Shown: one piece after another, positions 1-8,960 of the stretch | Position numbering within the stretch: position 1 is the first letter of the stretch | Layout: every line of letters starts with the position of its first letter | Assembly (NCBI GenBank): GCA_963977125.1 | Contig: CAXBNJ010000001.1 | Span: 124,001-188,000 of the forward strand | DNA from: UBA2705 sp963977125 | GTDB lineage: Bacteria > Pseudomonadota > Alphaproteobacteria > Micavibrionales > Micavibrionaceae | Direction: 5' to 3' | Length of the DNA stretch: 64,000 nucleotides | The notes under the pieces: model-generated | What the model saw: only the letters and a program-made list of their open reading frames with translations | Told to the model about the DNA's origin: nothing | Database searches by the model: none | Translations under genes and position numbers: made by a program

Positions 1-11
1 GGCGCCCGTCA

Positions 12-47
12 TTTATCTCTAAATTAATCTCTATATTAATCTCTATA
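12..47. repeat. three copies of a 12-bp direct repeat
   Basis: Three head-to-tail copies of an AT-rich 12-mer close to TTAATCTCTATA lie at 12-23, 24-35 and 36-47. The last two are identical and the first differs at three positions. The array lies just downstream of the leftmost minus-strand gene. No function is evident. Confidence 0.6.
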
Positions 48-69
48 TATGTGTAAAGCCCGCTTAAAA

Positions 70-813
70 TCAGCCGAGGTTTAATGTGTTCTTGCTGTCA
101 CCATTGGCTGTCGGCGGCGTAATAGTGCCTTTGTGGCCTTTAAGGCCTGCCGCAAGCGGGAATAAGACTTTATTCTCTTTGCTCATATAAGGCGCGCCAT
201 TATCGGCCAATTCTTCGGTTAGTTTATGAATGGCATAATGCGCTCTATTCGGGGAAACTTTTGTCAAATCATGGCAAAGCGGTTTTTGATCATTAGGCAT
301 AGGAAAGGCCAACGTGACCTTAAAGCAATCAGCGCCTTCTATATCACCCGCTTTGGGATCTGTACCATAGCCGAATTTAAACAAAGAGTTAAGCTCAAGA
401 GGTGTGCTGTCTTTTAAGAATTCATATAATTCTGTCGGTGTCGATTCATCGTAAAACACGCCGATAATTTGACGCTCTGGGAATTGCTTGGCGAGTGGGA
501 CAAGGACTTTTTCCGCGCGGGTGACTTGGTCTTCAACTACGCCAATATCTTCGCCTTTTTTGGCTTTCTCAGCGGCGATGTCTTGCATGCTTTTATCTGA
601 GTTTATGGCCATGATTAGTGCATCTTGAGCGCCAGCCACTTTGTCGGTAACAAATTGAAAACCGCCAAGAGTCGTTGGGACAACAAGAAAATCGGGGGCT
701 GTATATGTGCCGTTTGTCGCATTTAATACGCTTGCGCCAGTTTCCGCTATGCCCTGAAATATCGTGTCTTTATCTGTGTCATTGATGATTTTCAAGTTGC
801 TTAATTGTGTCAT
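70..813 (-). CDS. degenerate RfaE2/HldE-like nucleotidyltransferase-fold protein
   Basis: A 247-residue protein whose middle resembles the adenylyltransferase domain of HldE (RfaE domain II), the enzyme that activates heptose 1-phosphate for LPS. The visible correspondences are INSD at residues 70-73 (family: GLNSD), a RAE stretch near 99-101, VFYDESTPTELY at 119-130 (family: FDEDTPLEL), and GADCF near 160-164 (family: GADEV). The HxGH catalytic motif that should follow the first strand, about residues 47-58, is absent; that stretch reads TTLGGFQF. The KGGDY motif is also altered. I infer a nucleotidyltransferase fold that has lost or changed its chemistry. It lies downstream of acnA but behind that gene's terminator, so it probably has its own promoter. 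Start chosen at the first ATG, with AAGG 9 bases upstream. It could instead be a divergent family with a different substrate. Confidence 0.6.
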   Translation of the reverse strand: MTQLSNLKIINDTDKDTIFQGIAETGASVLNATNGTYTAPDFLVVPTTLGGFQFVTDKVAGAQDALIMAINSDKSMQDIAAEKAKKGEDIGVVEDQVTRAEKVLVPLAKQFPERQIIGVFYDESTPTELYEFLKDSTPLELNSLFKFGYGTDPKAGDIEGADCFKVTLAFPMPNDQKPLCHDLTKVSPNRAHYAIHKLTEELADNGAPYMSKENKVLFPLAAGLKGHKGTITPPTANGDSKNTLNLG

Positions 814-890
814 GCTGATGCCTTAAAATTTTAAATATGTCTATTCTCTGTTGATCTATGGGTATAGTTAACAGGAAATATGTTAAGAAA

Positions 891-926
891 CAATAAAAAA
901 CGGCCAACAAATAATGCTGGCCGTTT
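891..926 (-). terminator. Rho-independent terminator of acnA
   Basis: A 9-bp perfect stem (898-906 with 918-926, AAACGGCCA/TGGCCGTTT) and an 11-base loop are followed, in minus-strand reading, by a T-rich tail. It lies 29 bases past the acnA stop codon. Confidence 0.85.
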
Positions 927-954
927 CGTGAATTAACTTATGCGCGCTTAAGCG

Positions 955-3624
955 TTAAGCCGCTTTGGCAAGATTACGCAGCACATAATGAAGGATGCCG
1001 CCATTTTTGTAATAATCAAGCTCATCAAGCGTATCAATACGGCAAAGCAGCTCTGCTTTATCTAAGCTGCCATCAGTGCGTTTGATGTCCATTTGCAAAG
1101 CGCAGCCGGGGCTTAAATCTTCAACGCCAAGAATTGAAATCTCTTCTGAGCCGTCTAGTTTAAGGCTTGCGCGTGTTTGCCCTTTGGTGAACTGTAAGGG
1201 CAATACACCCATGCCGACAAGGTTAGAACGGTGAATACGCTCAAAGCTTTCAACGATAACCGCTTTAACGCCCAATAGACGCGTGCCCTTGGCCGCCCAG
1301 TCACGTGATGATCCTGTGCCGTATTCTTTACCACCAAACACCACGAGAGGTGTTTTCTCGGCTGTATAGGCCATAGCGGCATCATAAATGCTCATTTCTG
1401 CGCCGCCCGGCATATGGCGTGTATAACCACCTTCTTTACCATTCACCATTTCATTCTTGATACGAATATTGGCAAAAGTACCGCGCATCATAACTTCATG
1501 GTTGCCACGGCGTGAGCCATAAGAGTTAAAGTCACGCGCTGATACTTGATGGTTGCCCAAATAAGCACCGGCAGGGGCATCAGTCTTAATTGCACCAGCA
1601 GGGGATATGTGGTCAGTTGTTACGCTATCGCCGAGTACGGCAAGAACGCGCGCATTTTTAATGGAGTGAACATCGCCCGCTTCGGCTGTAATGTCCTCAA
1701 AGAATGGTGGGTTTTTAACGTAAGTTGAAGCGGGATTCCAATCGTAGGTCTCGCCTGCATCATCCGCGCCAATGGCTTGCCATTGCTCAGGGCCAACAAA
1801 TACATCTGCATAGCGGCTTTTAAACATAGCGGGAGTCAAAGATTGATCAACCAAATCCTGTACTTCTTTATTGGTTGGCCAAACATCTTTTAGGAAGATG
1901 TCATTGCCGTCTCTGTCTTGTCCCAATGGCTCGGTTGTAATATCAACGCGCATTGAACCGGCTAGGGCATAAGCCACCACAAGCGGTGGAGAGGCCAGAT
2001 AGTTTGATTTAATATGCGGGCTAATGCGCCCTTCAAAGTTACGGTTACCCGATAATACTGAAGTGACATTTAAATCGCCTTCCTCAATCGCGCCGGCAAT
2101 CGCTTCAGGCAGTGGGCCCGAGTTACCAATACATGTTGTGCAGCCATAACCAACAAGGTTAAAGCCTAGAGCATTAAGGTCAGCTTGTAAGCCTGCTTTT
2201 TCAAGATAATCAGTTACGACTTGTGAGCCCGGTGCCAAAGAGGTTTTGACCCAAGGTTTGACTTGCATACCCAAAGCATGTGCCTTGCGCGCCACTAATC
2301 CAGCCGCGACCAAAACAAAGGGGTTGGATGTGTTGGTACAAGAGGTAATCGCTGCAATCACGACATCGCCATTATCAAGGGCGTAATCTTCGCCTTTGAC
2401 CGGCACAGAAGTATGCGCAGGGACAAGTCTTTCAAAGTCTTGCTTGCCATTTTTAAGCAGGATTTTATCTTGTGGGCGTTTCGGGCCAGAAATTGTTGGC
2501 TCAACCGTTGTCATGTCCAGATGAAGTGTATCTGTATATTCAGCAACATGGCCTTTAACGCGCCATAGGCCTTGTTCTTTGGCGTATTTTTCAACTAAAG
2601 CGATGGTCTCGTCATCGCGGCCTGTAAATTTCAAATAACGTAAGACTTCATCATCAATAGGGAAGAAGCCACATGTCGCGCCATATTCAGGCGCCATATT
2701 TGAAATGGTTGCGCGATCTGCCAATGTTAGATGGTCAAGGCCATCGCCGTAAAATTCAACAAATTTACCAACAACGCCGCGCTCACGCAGCATTTGTACA
2801 ACAGTCAGAACCAAATCCGTCGCTGTGATGCCTTCAGCCATGGCGCTGGTCAGCTCAAAACCAACAACTTCAGGGATCAACATAGAAATAGGCTGACCAA
2901 GCATAGCCGCTTCCGCTTCAATGCCGCCAACGCCCCAGCCCAAAACGGCCAGTGCATTAATCATTGTGGTGTGCGAATCTGTGCCGACAAGCGTGTCTGG
3001 ATAGGCAAGCAAATCGCCGCTAGTCTCATCGACTTCGCTCCAGACTGTTGAAGCTAAATATTCAAGGTTAACCTGATGGCAAATACCTGTGCCTGGCGGT
3101 ACAACGCGGAAGTTTTTAAAGGCTGATTGCCCCCAACGCAGAAATTCATAACGCTCTTTATTACGTTCAAATTCACGATCAACATTGGCTTTAAATGATT
3201 CAGGTGAGCCGAACTCGTCAACCATGACCGAGTGATCAATCACCAAATCAACAGCCGAGAGCGGGTTAATTTTTTGTGGGTTGCCACCAAGACTGACCAT
3301 GGCTTCGCGCATTGCAGCCAAATCAACAACGGCAGGTACGCCTGTGAAATCTTGCATTAACACGCGCGCTGGACGATAGGCAATCTCATGACTTGATTTA
3401 TGCTCTTTGAGCCAATCAACTATCGCTTTAATGTCATCGGTCTTTACAGAGCGGCCATCTTCAAAGCGCAATAGGTTTTCGAGCAAGACTTTTAAAGTAT
3501 AAGGCAGTTTAGAAATATCGCCGAAATGCTTTTCAGCTTCTTTAAGCGAGAAATATTTGTACGTTTTGCCGTTAACATCGAGCGACTTTTTAGTGCCGAG
3601 GCTGTCATGTCCTGCTGTGGTCAT
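955..3624 (-). CDS. acnA: aconitate hydratase A
   Basis: An 889-residue aconitase of the AcnA/IRP1 type, which interconverts citrate and isocitrate in the TCA cycle in the cytoplasm. The three cysteines that hold the 4Fe-4S cluster are visible: C429 in ITSCTNTSN, and C495 and C498 in GYGCTTCIGNSGP. The C-terminal swivel domain carries GDSVTTDHISPAG and YGTGSSRDWAAKG. Length is normal for the family. The start ATG at 3624 has AAGGA about nine bases upstream. It is a monocistronic gene ending in a clear terminator. The gene upstream of it, a glutamine-synthetase-like protein, is divergent, so the 202-bp gap holds both promoters. Confidence 0.97.
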   Translation of the reverse strand: MTTAGHDSLGTKKSLDVNGKTYKYFSLKEAEKHFGDISKLPYTLKVLLENLLRFEDGRSVKTDDIKAIVDWLKEHKSSHEIAYRPARVLMQDFTGVPAVVDLAAMREAMVSLGGNPQKINPLSAVDLVIDHSVMVDEFGSPESFKANVDREFERNKERYEFLRWGQSAFKNFRVVPPGTGICHQVNLEYLASTVWSEVDETSGDLLAYPDTLVGTDSHTTMINALAVLGWGVGGIEAEAAMLGQPISMLIPEVVGFELTSAMAEGITATDLVLTVVQMLRERGVVGKFVEFYGDGLDHLTLADRATISNMAPEYGATCGFFPIDDEVLRYLKFTGRDDETIALVEKYAKEQGLWRVKGHVAEYTDTLHLDMTTVEPTISGPKRPQDKILLKNGKQDFERLVPAHTSVPVKGEDYALDNGDVVIAAITSCTNTSNPFVLVAAGLVARKAHALGMQVKPWVKTSLAPGSQVVTDYLEKAGLQADLNALGFNLVGYGCTTCIGNSGPLPEAIAGAIEEGDLNVTSVLSGNRNFEGRISPHIKSNYLASPPLVVAYALAGSMRVDITTEPLGQDRDGNDIFLKDVWPTNKEVQDLVDQSLTPAMFKSRYADVFVGPEQWQAIGADDAGETYDWNPASTYVKNPPFFEDITAEAGDVHSIKNARVLAVLGDSVTTDHISPAGAIKTDAPAGAYLGNHQVSARDFNSYGSRRGNHEVMMRGTFANIRIKNEMVNGKEGGYTRHMPGGAEMSIYDAAMAYTAEKTPLVVFGGKEYGTGSSRDWAAKGTRLLGVKAVIVESFERIHRSNLVGMGVLPLQFTKGQTRASLKLDGSEEISILGVEDLSPGCALQMDIKRTDGSLDKAELLCRIDTLDELDYYKNGGILHYVLRNLAKAA

Positions 3625-3826
3625 GTCTATAATCCTTTATGGGTTAGTGCGTTATAAGGGTATCTACGGATATAAGAATATAATCTGAAAGAGTTAAAAA
3701 ACTGCAAAGACTATAGCATAAAAACAAGGTTTTAAGAATAAAAGCGATGGAGAATACAAAAAAAACTTGTAAACCCCCTTTTATATAAGGCACTATGGAA
3801 AATAAAAGCCTTGGATCAGGATTAAG

Positions 3827-4912
3827 ATGATGACAAACGACCACATGGATGCGGTAGAATCGATCGCCATTGATTACATTAGAGATGTCATGACGCGCGT
3901 TCGTGATAATTTTGGTGTTGTAATAAAAACAGGTATGGAGCTTGAGTTTTATGCGCTGAATGAACGTGGTGAAGCGGAGCGGCTTTTAGATGATGATGAT
4001 ATTGATGCAATTGATGATGAGTTAATTGCGGCAGGAATTGCCAATGATTTTGATGACGAAAATGATATTGATTTTTATGGTCAGTATGAAATTGCTATAG
4101 GTGTGCATGATCCGCTGACAACAGCTAAGAAAGCGATGAAAGCCCGAAACTATCTAGAAACATCGGCAAAACGTATGGGGGTTTCTGCTTTTGACTTTAG
4201 TGCGCTGCCGTTTAAAGATAAAGAAGCTAATGCGGCGCATGTTTCTTTTAGTCTATGGTCTCCAGGTGGGCGTCCTTTATTCGCAGATAAGTATAATAAG
4301 CCAACGGCATTATTGAAAAAAGTGGCACAGGGCGTTTTAGATAAGCAAAAGCATCTCTTTGCCTTCTATTCACCAAATCAAGAGGATTACGCGCGATATG
4401 GTAACACAAAATGGACGCCTAAAAAGATTGCTTATATAAAGCGCGTTGACAAGGCTGGATCACTGCGTTTTGCGAATTGTGATGATTGCTATGAGCCGGA
4501 AGATGAGGAGGACGTCGTCCCAGAAGATTTCCGCTTGGAAGATCGACTGGCTTCTGCTTCGTCTAATTATTACATCGCAATGGCCGCTGTAATGTCAGGG
4601 GTAGAGCATGGTTTGACGCAATATACGACACTATTCCGTAGTGCAGATGATGTACCACAATCAGAGCGTGATACGTATGATTTAATGCCTTTAGATCAAT
4701 CAGGGGCTGTGCTCGCGGTTGATAAAACCAATTTGAAAAAATTTCCAAAGAGCGCTATGCCAAAAACTCAGGCAGAAGCAATCAAGGGTCTAGCAGATTA
4801 CTTTAATAATCTACCGGACAAAGAAGGACGAGAAGCTAAGCTTTGTCATGGGTTTTTGGTAGGCTCTAATGCTACGCAAAGCTCAAAAATTAAAGGTCTT
4901 GTACCTAGGTAA
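3827..4912 (+). CDS. glutamine synthetase-like catalytic-domain protein
   Basis: A 361-residue protein with the motif order of a glutamine synthetase catalytic domain: GMELEFY at 36-42 (metal-binding glutamates), YGQYEIAIG at 84-92 (family: GPGQWEIN), HVSFSLW at 138-144 (family: HVHxSLW), an LRFANCDD stretch near 213-220 that takes the place of the NRSAxIRI region, and RLEDRLASASSNYYIAMAAV at 236-255 (family: RxExRxxxASANPYLAxAA). It is about 100 residues shorter than GlnA and lacks an N-terminal beta-grasp domain. A run of acidic residues (52-82) replaces part of the usual loop. It may ligate an amine to glutamate, or it may be inactive. It is monocistronic and divergent from acnA. The second codon is also ATG, so the start could be three bases later. 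Confidence 0.75.
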   Translation: MMTNDHMDAVESIAIDYIRDVMTRVRDNFGVVIKTGMELEFYALNERGEAERLLDDDDIDAIDDELIAAGIANDFDDENDIDFYGQYEIAIGVHDPLTTAKKAMKARNYLETSAKRMGVSAFDFSALPFKDKEANAAHVSFSLWSPGGRPLFADKYNKPTALLKKVAQGVLDKQKHLFAFYSPNQEDYARYGNTKWTPKKIAYIKRVDKAGSLRFANCDDCYEPEDEEDVVPEDFRLEDRLASASSNYYIAMAAVMSGVEHGLTQYTTLFRSADDVPQSERDTYDLMPLDQSGAVLAVDKTNLKKFPKSAMPKTQAEAIKGLADYFNNLPDKEGREAKLCHGFLVGSNATQSSKIKGLVPR

Positions 4913-4964
4913 CTATGATCATTTTTCGCCCGTCGTTAACAATAGGCTGATCTTATCTTATCCC

Positions 4965-5762
4965 TTAGAAGCGATTAAACCAGCTTAGCGTTTCAGCAAA
5001 CAGCTCTTGGTCCTTGCCTTGGCCGTAAAAACAGTGGTCGGTTTGGGTTAATGTTTTTCGCTCATAAGGGGCTGTGAAGACCTCATCATATTGGGCGGGG
5101 GAAGTGTGTGGGCTGGCTAAGAATATACTTAATTCAGGAATAACCATTTGCGTAGGGCTTGAAAAATCAGCCGCTTCTTTCAGGCAGGCATCATTGGGGT
5201 AATCTTTAAGTTCTTCGACCATATCGGCATTTAAAACATATTCTGCGCCATAATCGAGTATGTAGGCATTGCGATCACTTAAATGGGTTAGGCAATTGGT
5301 GATTGTCCATAAATGCGTTACATCAAAAGACGGATCCCATAAGCTCACCGCTTTTATATCTGCTGGGTTAAGCAATAAAGTGACAAGGCCGCCAAGGCTA
5401 TGGCCTGTTAAATAAATAGCGTCATATTGGTCGCGAAAATGCGCAATAACCCGCTCTAAATCATCTTTATGTGTGCTCAAGGTCGATTTACTCATGCGGC
5501 GAGATTTAGGTAGGCGATCATAAAAGCTAAAGTTAAACACGTCATAGCCTGCCTCATTAAATGTCGTCAGGCAGTTAATTTGTAAATAGCCCCATTGGCT
5601 TTGGGTTAGACCGTGAACATTGATAATCAGTTTTTTGTCTGCGTCTGTGTCTGTGTCTGTATTGGTCGCGCTGTTTTGTGGGGCTTGGGGATAAAGGGTC
5701 CCATATATGCTATAGGGGGCTTGCGCCTCGATTAAGATGCTTTGTGCGGCGCTATGTGTCAT
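4965..5762 (-). CDS. alpha/beta hydrolase
   Basis: A 265-residue alpha/beta hydrolase. The oxyanion-hole HG is at 50-51 (NVHGLTQ), and the nucleophile elbow GHSLGG is at 120-125, with S122 as the likely nucleophile. An Asp near 143 (LWDPSF) or later, and the His in TDHCFYG near the C-terminus, would complete the triad. There is no signal peptide, so it is presumably cytoplasmic. Substrate unknown. A TDTDTD stretch at residues 35-40 comes from an in-frame hexanucleotide repeat (TCTGTG on the plus strand near 5640-5660). It follows the desaturase-creatininase gene by 14 bases and is probably co-transcribed with it. Confidence 0.8.
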   Translation of the reverse strand: MTHSAAQSILIEAQAPYSIYGTLYPQAPQNSATNTDTDTDADKKLIINVHGLTQSQWGYLQINCLTTFNEAGYDVFNFSFYDRLPKSRRMSKSTLSTHKDDLERVIAHFRDQYDAIYLTGHSLGGLVTLLLNPADIKAVSLWDPSFDVTHLWTITNCLTHLSDRNAYILDYGAEYVLNADMVEELKDYPNDACLKEAADFSSPTQMVIPELSIFLASPHTSPAQYDEVFTAPYERKTLTQTDHCFYGQGKDQELFAETLSWFNRF

Positions 5763-5776
5763 GCGAGTTGCCTTGT

Positions 5777-7639
5777 TTATTCGGTGTAAAAATTGGCGCT
5801 GCTCTGCGCGCTTATATCTGTAGTAATAGGAGCGGGCAGTATAGCATGTATTTGTTTCAGCGCGGCTTGTACTTTAAGCTCAATCATCTGCTTGCCGTAT
5901 TTCTTGCTCGCTTTCTTATACTCGCCATTATAATCGCCGCCTTCAAAGCCTTTGGGGGTGACGGGGTATTTGTGAATGCCTTGTTTATGCGCGACCATAA
6001 GCTCTGAAGTGTCGCGTATACCCGCATGGCCGCCAATTTCGCGCATGGCATAGCCTTCATTCTCAAGCCAGTTCACTTGACCATTTCTGTAGTAATAATC
6101 AGATATACTGGCGACCGTTACGCCTTCGCCCTGCCATTCTTTATTTAAGCGTTCTGCCACATCTTCTTGTGGGCGCTGATTATGGGAGCTGTCACCAATA
6201 AAGAATATATATTTGAAGCCGTGGCGCTTAAGGCTGCGGGCACTATCTTCTAAAATACCGGCAAAGGTCTCCGCGCTAATGCTTATTGTGCCAGGGTAGC
6301 TCATATGTACTTCTTCTGGAACGTAAGCAATAACGGGAGCGACTAATGTGTGGCCAAGGCGCTCGGCGATAAGGGCGCTGCTATGCGTGACAACATAATT
6401 ATGCTTACCTAAAATCATATGGCGGCCATTTTGTTCTACGCCGCCTGTGGGGATGATGATCCGATCATAGCCTTTATGAATTGCGGTGGCGGCCTCTGAC
6501 CATGTCAGATCTTGTAAATGTACTGTCGAGGGCAGGGATTGCATGGCGGTGACGGTATTGCTGTATTTTAAAATAATGCCATAGCCAAAGCCAAGCACAG
6601 CAATAATCAAAACTAAGTTAAAGGCGGCTTGTGTTTTGCTCATGCCTTTTGCGATGATTTCCCAGGCTTCGACAAAGGGCTTTATATACATGCTGGCTAC
6701 GCTGTCATAAGGGTTGGGCTCGCTTTTGCGCACGCCATAATCAAACTTTGCTTCGTCATGTTTCGGGATATAGAGCGTCTTAAATGCCTTATCCCAAAAT
6801 GCAAAAATCAAGCCCATATTCTTATCCCAATGCTTGCGCTCAATACTGTGATGGATTTGATGCTGGGCAGGGCTGATGAATATGTGGCTGAGCCATTTGG
6901 GGTAATTGAGCCATATATGCGAATGGCGTAAATTATAGCCAAAAATAAAATAGACAAAGAACAGCGCATTAATGCCAAAAAGCTCAATAAAGCCAATATC
7001 AATGCGCATGAAATAGACTAAAGCGCCAACGCCAAGACCTGTAAGGGCTGAAATAGCTGCGCCAGTAAGGACTAAATCAACGGGATGCATGCGATATAAA
7101 GTCATTGGGTTTAGGCGCTCGGCGGAATGGTGCACTTTATGAAACGCCCATAATAAGGGGATATGATGCATGGCGTAATGCACAATAAAAGCCCCAAAAT
7201 CATAAAGGATAGCAAAGGCAATGGTGAGTATGGCGAGTTGTGGAAGGCTTGCGGCGAGGCGCTCCCCCTCATAAGGCCCAAAAATGGCGCCTAATAATGC
7301 GGCTGAGGTTAGGACAAATAAAGGCGCAGCGACAATATAAGCGGCGATTATGCCGTAATGAATAAAGCCATTAACAATGAAGTAAAAATAATCCTGCTGC
7401 GATGATTTGTGCAAATATACATCTTTGGGGAAAACATATTTAAAAAAACTTTTTATAGATTTGGGAGTGGGCTGTGCAGGGTCTTGGTCTGCGTCATTAA
7501 ACATCTGGCGATTGCGTGAGAAGAGATAAGCCATCGCCGCCAGAAAAAGGGCACTGAGTAAATATAGAATATAGGTACGCTTAGTTGGGCTAGCAAAGGC
7601 ATCGAGGCCTTCAATGGCTTTTGTCCAGATTTCTTCCAT
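5777..7639 (-). CDS. sterol desaturase-family membrane domain fused to creatininase-family domain
   Basis: A 620-residue fusion. Residues 1-330 are a fatty acid hydroxylase/sterol desaturase domain with several membrane segments and the histidine clusters that bind two irons: HYAMHH (154-159), HKVHHS (167-172), HPVD (185-188), HSH (239-241) and HQIHHS (260-265). A further membrane segment (about 341-358) leads into a creatininase-family domain at 375-600, with GVEQNGRH (400-407), YPGTISIS (448-455), IGDSSHNQ (481-488) and GGHAGIRDTSELMV (536-549). The creatininase metal-ligand motif EQHGxH reads EQNGRH, and the NGHGGN motif reads GDSSHN, so metal binding may differ from creatininase. The C-terminal domain is reached after the last membrane helix. 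The gene leads a two-gene minus-strand unit with the downstream hydrolase. Substrate unknown. Confidence 0.85.
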   Translation of the reverse strand: MEEIWTKAIEGLDAFASPTKRTYILYLLSALFLAAMAYLFSRNRQMFNDADQDPAQPTPKSIKSFFKYVFPKDVYLHKSSQQDYFYFIVNGFIHYGIIAAYIVAAPLFVLTSAALLGAIFGPYEGERLAASLPQLAILTIAFAILYDFGAFIVHYAMHHIPLLWAFHKVHHSAERLNPMTLYRMHPVDLVLTGAAISALTGLGVGALVYFMRIDIGFIELFGINALFFVYFIFGYNLRHSHIWLNYPKWLSHIFISPAQHQIHHSIERKHWDKNMGLIFAFWDKAFKTLYIPKHDEAKFDYGVRKSEPNPYDSVASMYIKPFVEAWEIIAKGMSKTQAAFNLVLIIAVLGFGYGIILKYSNTVTAMQSLPSTVHLQDLTWSEAATAIHKGYDRIIIPTGGVEQNGRHMILGKHNYVVTHSSALIAERLGHTLVAPVIAYVPEEVHMSYPGTISISAETFAGILEDSARSLKRHGFKYIFFIGDSSHNQRPQEDVAERLNKEWQGEGVTVASISDYYYRNGQVNWLENEGYAMREIGGHAGIRDTSELMVAHKQGIHKYPVTPKGFEGGDYNGEYKKASKKYGKQMIELKVQAALKQIHAILPAPITTDISAQSSANFYTE

Positions 7640-7985
7640 AGAGCTTTACTCTCATTTAAAATAGCGTTGCTTTTAATTTTAGTTTTATTGGCCGTAAAAA
7701 GCAAGGCGCAGCACAGTATATCACTAAGTAAATACGAATCCAAAATGTCGTTGATATTAGCGTTTAAAAATATTATCCCCGTTTTTAAGCCTACCCGATT
7801 CGGATAGTTTTTTGATAAACGTTAAAACCGTGCTATCCCTTTATATATCAGCGTCGGGCTATGCAAACCTGACGTCTCGCCAAAAATTTGTTACCATATA
7901 CATATAGAGTAAAAAGAAAGGTCGTCCATTTAATGGCGCTGCTTTTGACAACAGATTCGAATCTAATTGGTCACGGAGGATGCTT
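7640..7985. promoter_or_regulatory. divergent intergenic region with GANTC cluster, dcw promoter region
   Basis: This 346-bp gap separates the minus-strand desaturase fusion from rsmH and holds no gene. In particular there is no mraZ. It has four GANTC sites (CcrM methylation motif in alphaproteobacteria) at 7736-7740, 7797-7801, 7954-7958 and 7959-7963; the last two abut as GATTCGAATC, 23 bases before the rsmH start. TTGACA at 7945-7950 is a possible -35 element, but I see no good -10 at the right distance. Confidence 0.5.
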
Positions 7986-8960
7986 ATGAGTAGTCCTGAT
8001 CGCCCGCATATTCCAGTTATGTTACCCGAGGTTCTGCGCGCCCTTAAGCCTAAGGATGGCGGCATCTATATTGATGGCACATTTGGCGCTGGGGGCTATT
8101 CCCGCGCGATTGCTGAGGCGGCAAACTGTCAAGTTATTGGTATTGACCGTGATCCTTCTGCCCATGAAATGGCCGCGCCGTGGCTTGGTGAATATGAAGG
8201 CCGCATGAGCCTGCGTCAGGGGTGCTTTGGTGACATGGATAAGCTTGATGACATGCCCATGGTTGATGGTGTTGTGCTTGATATCGGTGTGTCTTCTATG
8301 CAGCTTGATCAAGCTGAACGTGGTTTTTCATACGCGAAAGATGGGCCATTAGATATGCGCATGGAGGGCACGTCTTCCAGCTTGCCAAGCGCCGCTGATA
8401 TAGTCATGAACGAAGAAGAAGAGCCGCTCGCGAATTTAATTTACCGCTATGGTGAAGAGCGCCACTCACGCCGCGTTGCCCGCGCCATTGTCAGGGCGCG
8501 CGCTGAAGAGAAAATTGAAACGACTTTACGCCTCGCCGATATTGTGCGCAGTGCCGTGCCGCATTCTAAAAAAGAAAAAACCGATCGCGCTGCGCGGACA
8601 TTCCAAGCTTTGCGCATTGCCGTAAATGATGAACTCGGTGAGTTAGAACGCGGCCTTGAGGCTTCTTTACGGATATTAAAGCCAGAAGGGCGCTTGGTTG
8701 TTGTGACGTTTCATTCTTTGGAAGATCGCATCGTCAAAACATTTATGCGCGGCCATGCTGAAGTACAGCGAACTATTTCACGCTTTCAGCCTGATACGCA
8801 AGATAGTGATCAACCTGTGCCTATGCTCGTCCTGCCACAGAAAAAAGCGATTTTGGCGGCGGAGTCAGAAATAAAAGAAAACCCTCGCTCACGCTCCGCC
8901 AAATTGCGCTGCGCTGTGCGCCGTGACGTGGCCTATTACGATGTGGGGGCTGATAAATGA
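7986..8960 (+). CDS. rsmH: 16S rRNA (cytosine1402-N4)-methyltransferase
   Basis: RsmH (MraW) methylates N4 of C1402 in 16S rRNA using S-adenosylmethionine. The N-terminal HIPVMLPEVL and the SAM-binding DGTFGAGGYSR stretch are diagnostic, followed by DIGVSSMQLD, GFSY and FHSLEDRIVK. It is the first gene of the division and cell-wall cluster here, and mraZ, usually upstream, is missing. Two ATGs compete: 7980 overlaps the strong ribosome-binding site GGAGGA (7975-7980), while 7986 lies five bases after it. I therefore take 7986, giving 324 residues. The stop overlaps the ftsL start (ATGA), so translation is probably coupled. Confidence 0.95.
   Translation: MSSPDRPHIPVMLPEVLRALKPKDGGIYIDGTFGAGGYSRAIAEAANCQVIGIDRDPSAHEMAAPWLGEYEGRMSLRQGCFGDMDKLDDMPMVDGVVLDIGVSSMQLDQAERGFSYAKDGPLDMRMEGTSSSLPSAADIVMNEEEEPLANLIYRYGEERHSRRVARAIVRARAEEKIETTLRLADIVRSAVPHSKKEKTDRAARTFQALRIAVNDELGELERGLEASLRILKPEGRLVVVTFHSLEDRIVKTFMRGHAEVQRTISRFQPDTQDSDQPVPMLVLPQKKAILAAESEIKENPRSRSAKLRCAVRRDVAYYDVGADK

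Noticed and set aside
5640..5662. Phase-variable repeat in the hydrolase gene
   Set aside because: The repeat unit is six bases, so changes in copy number would keep the frame; only length of a TD stretch would vary.
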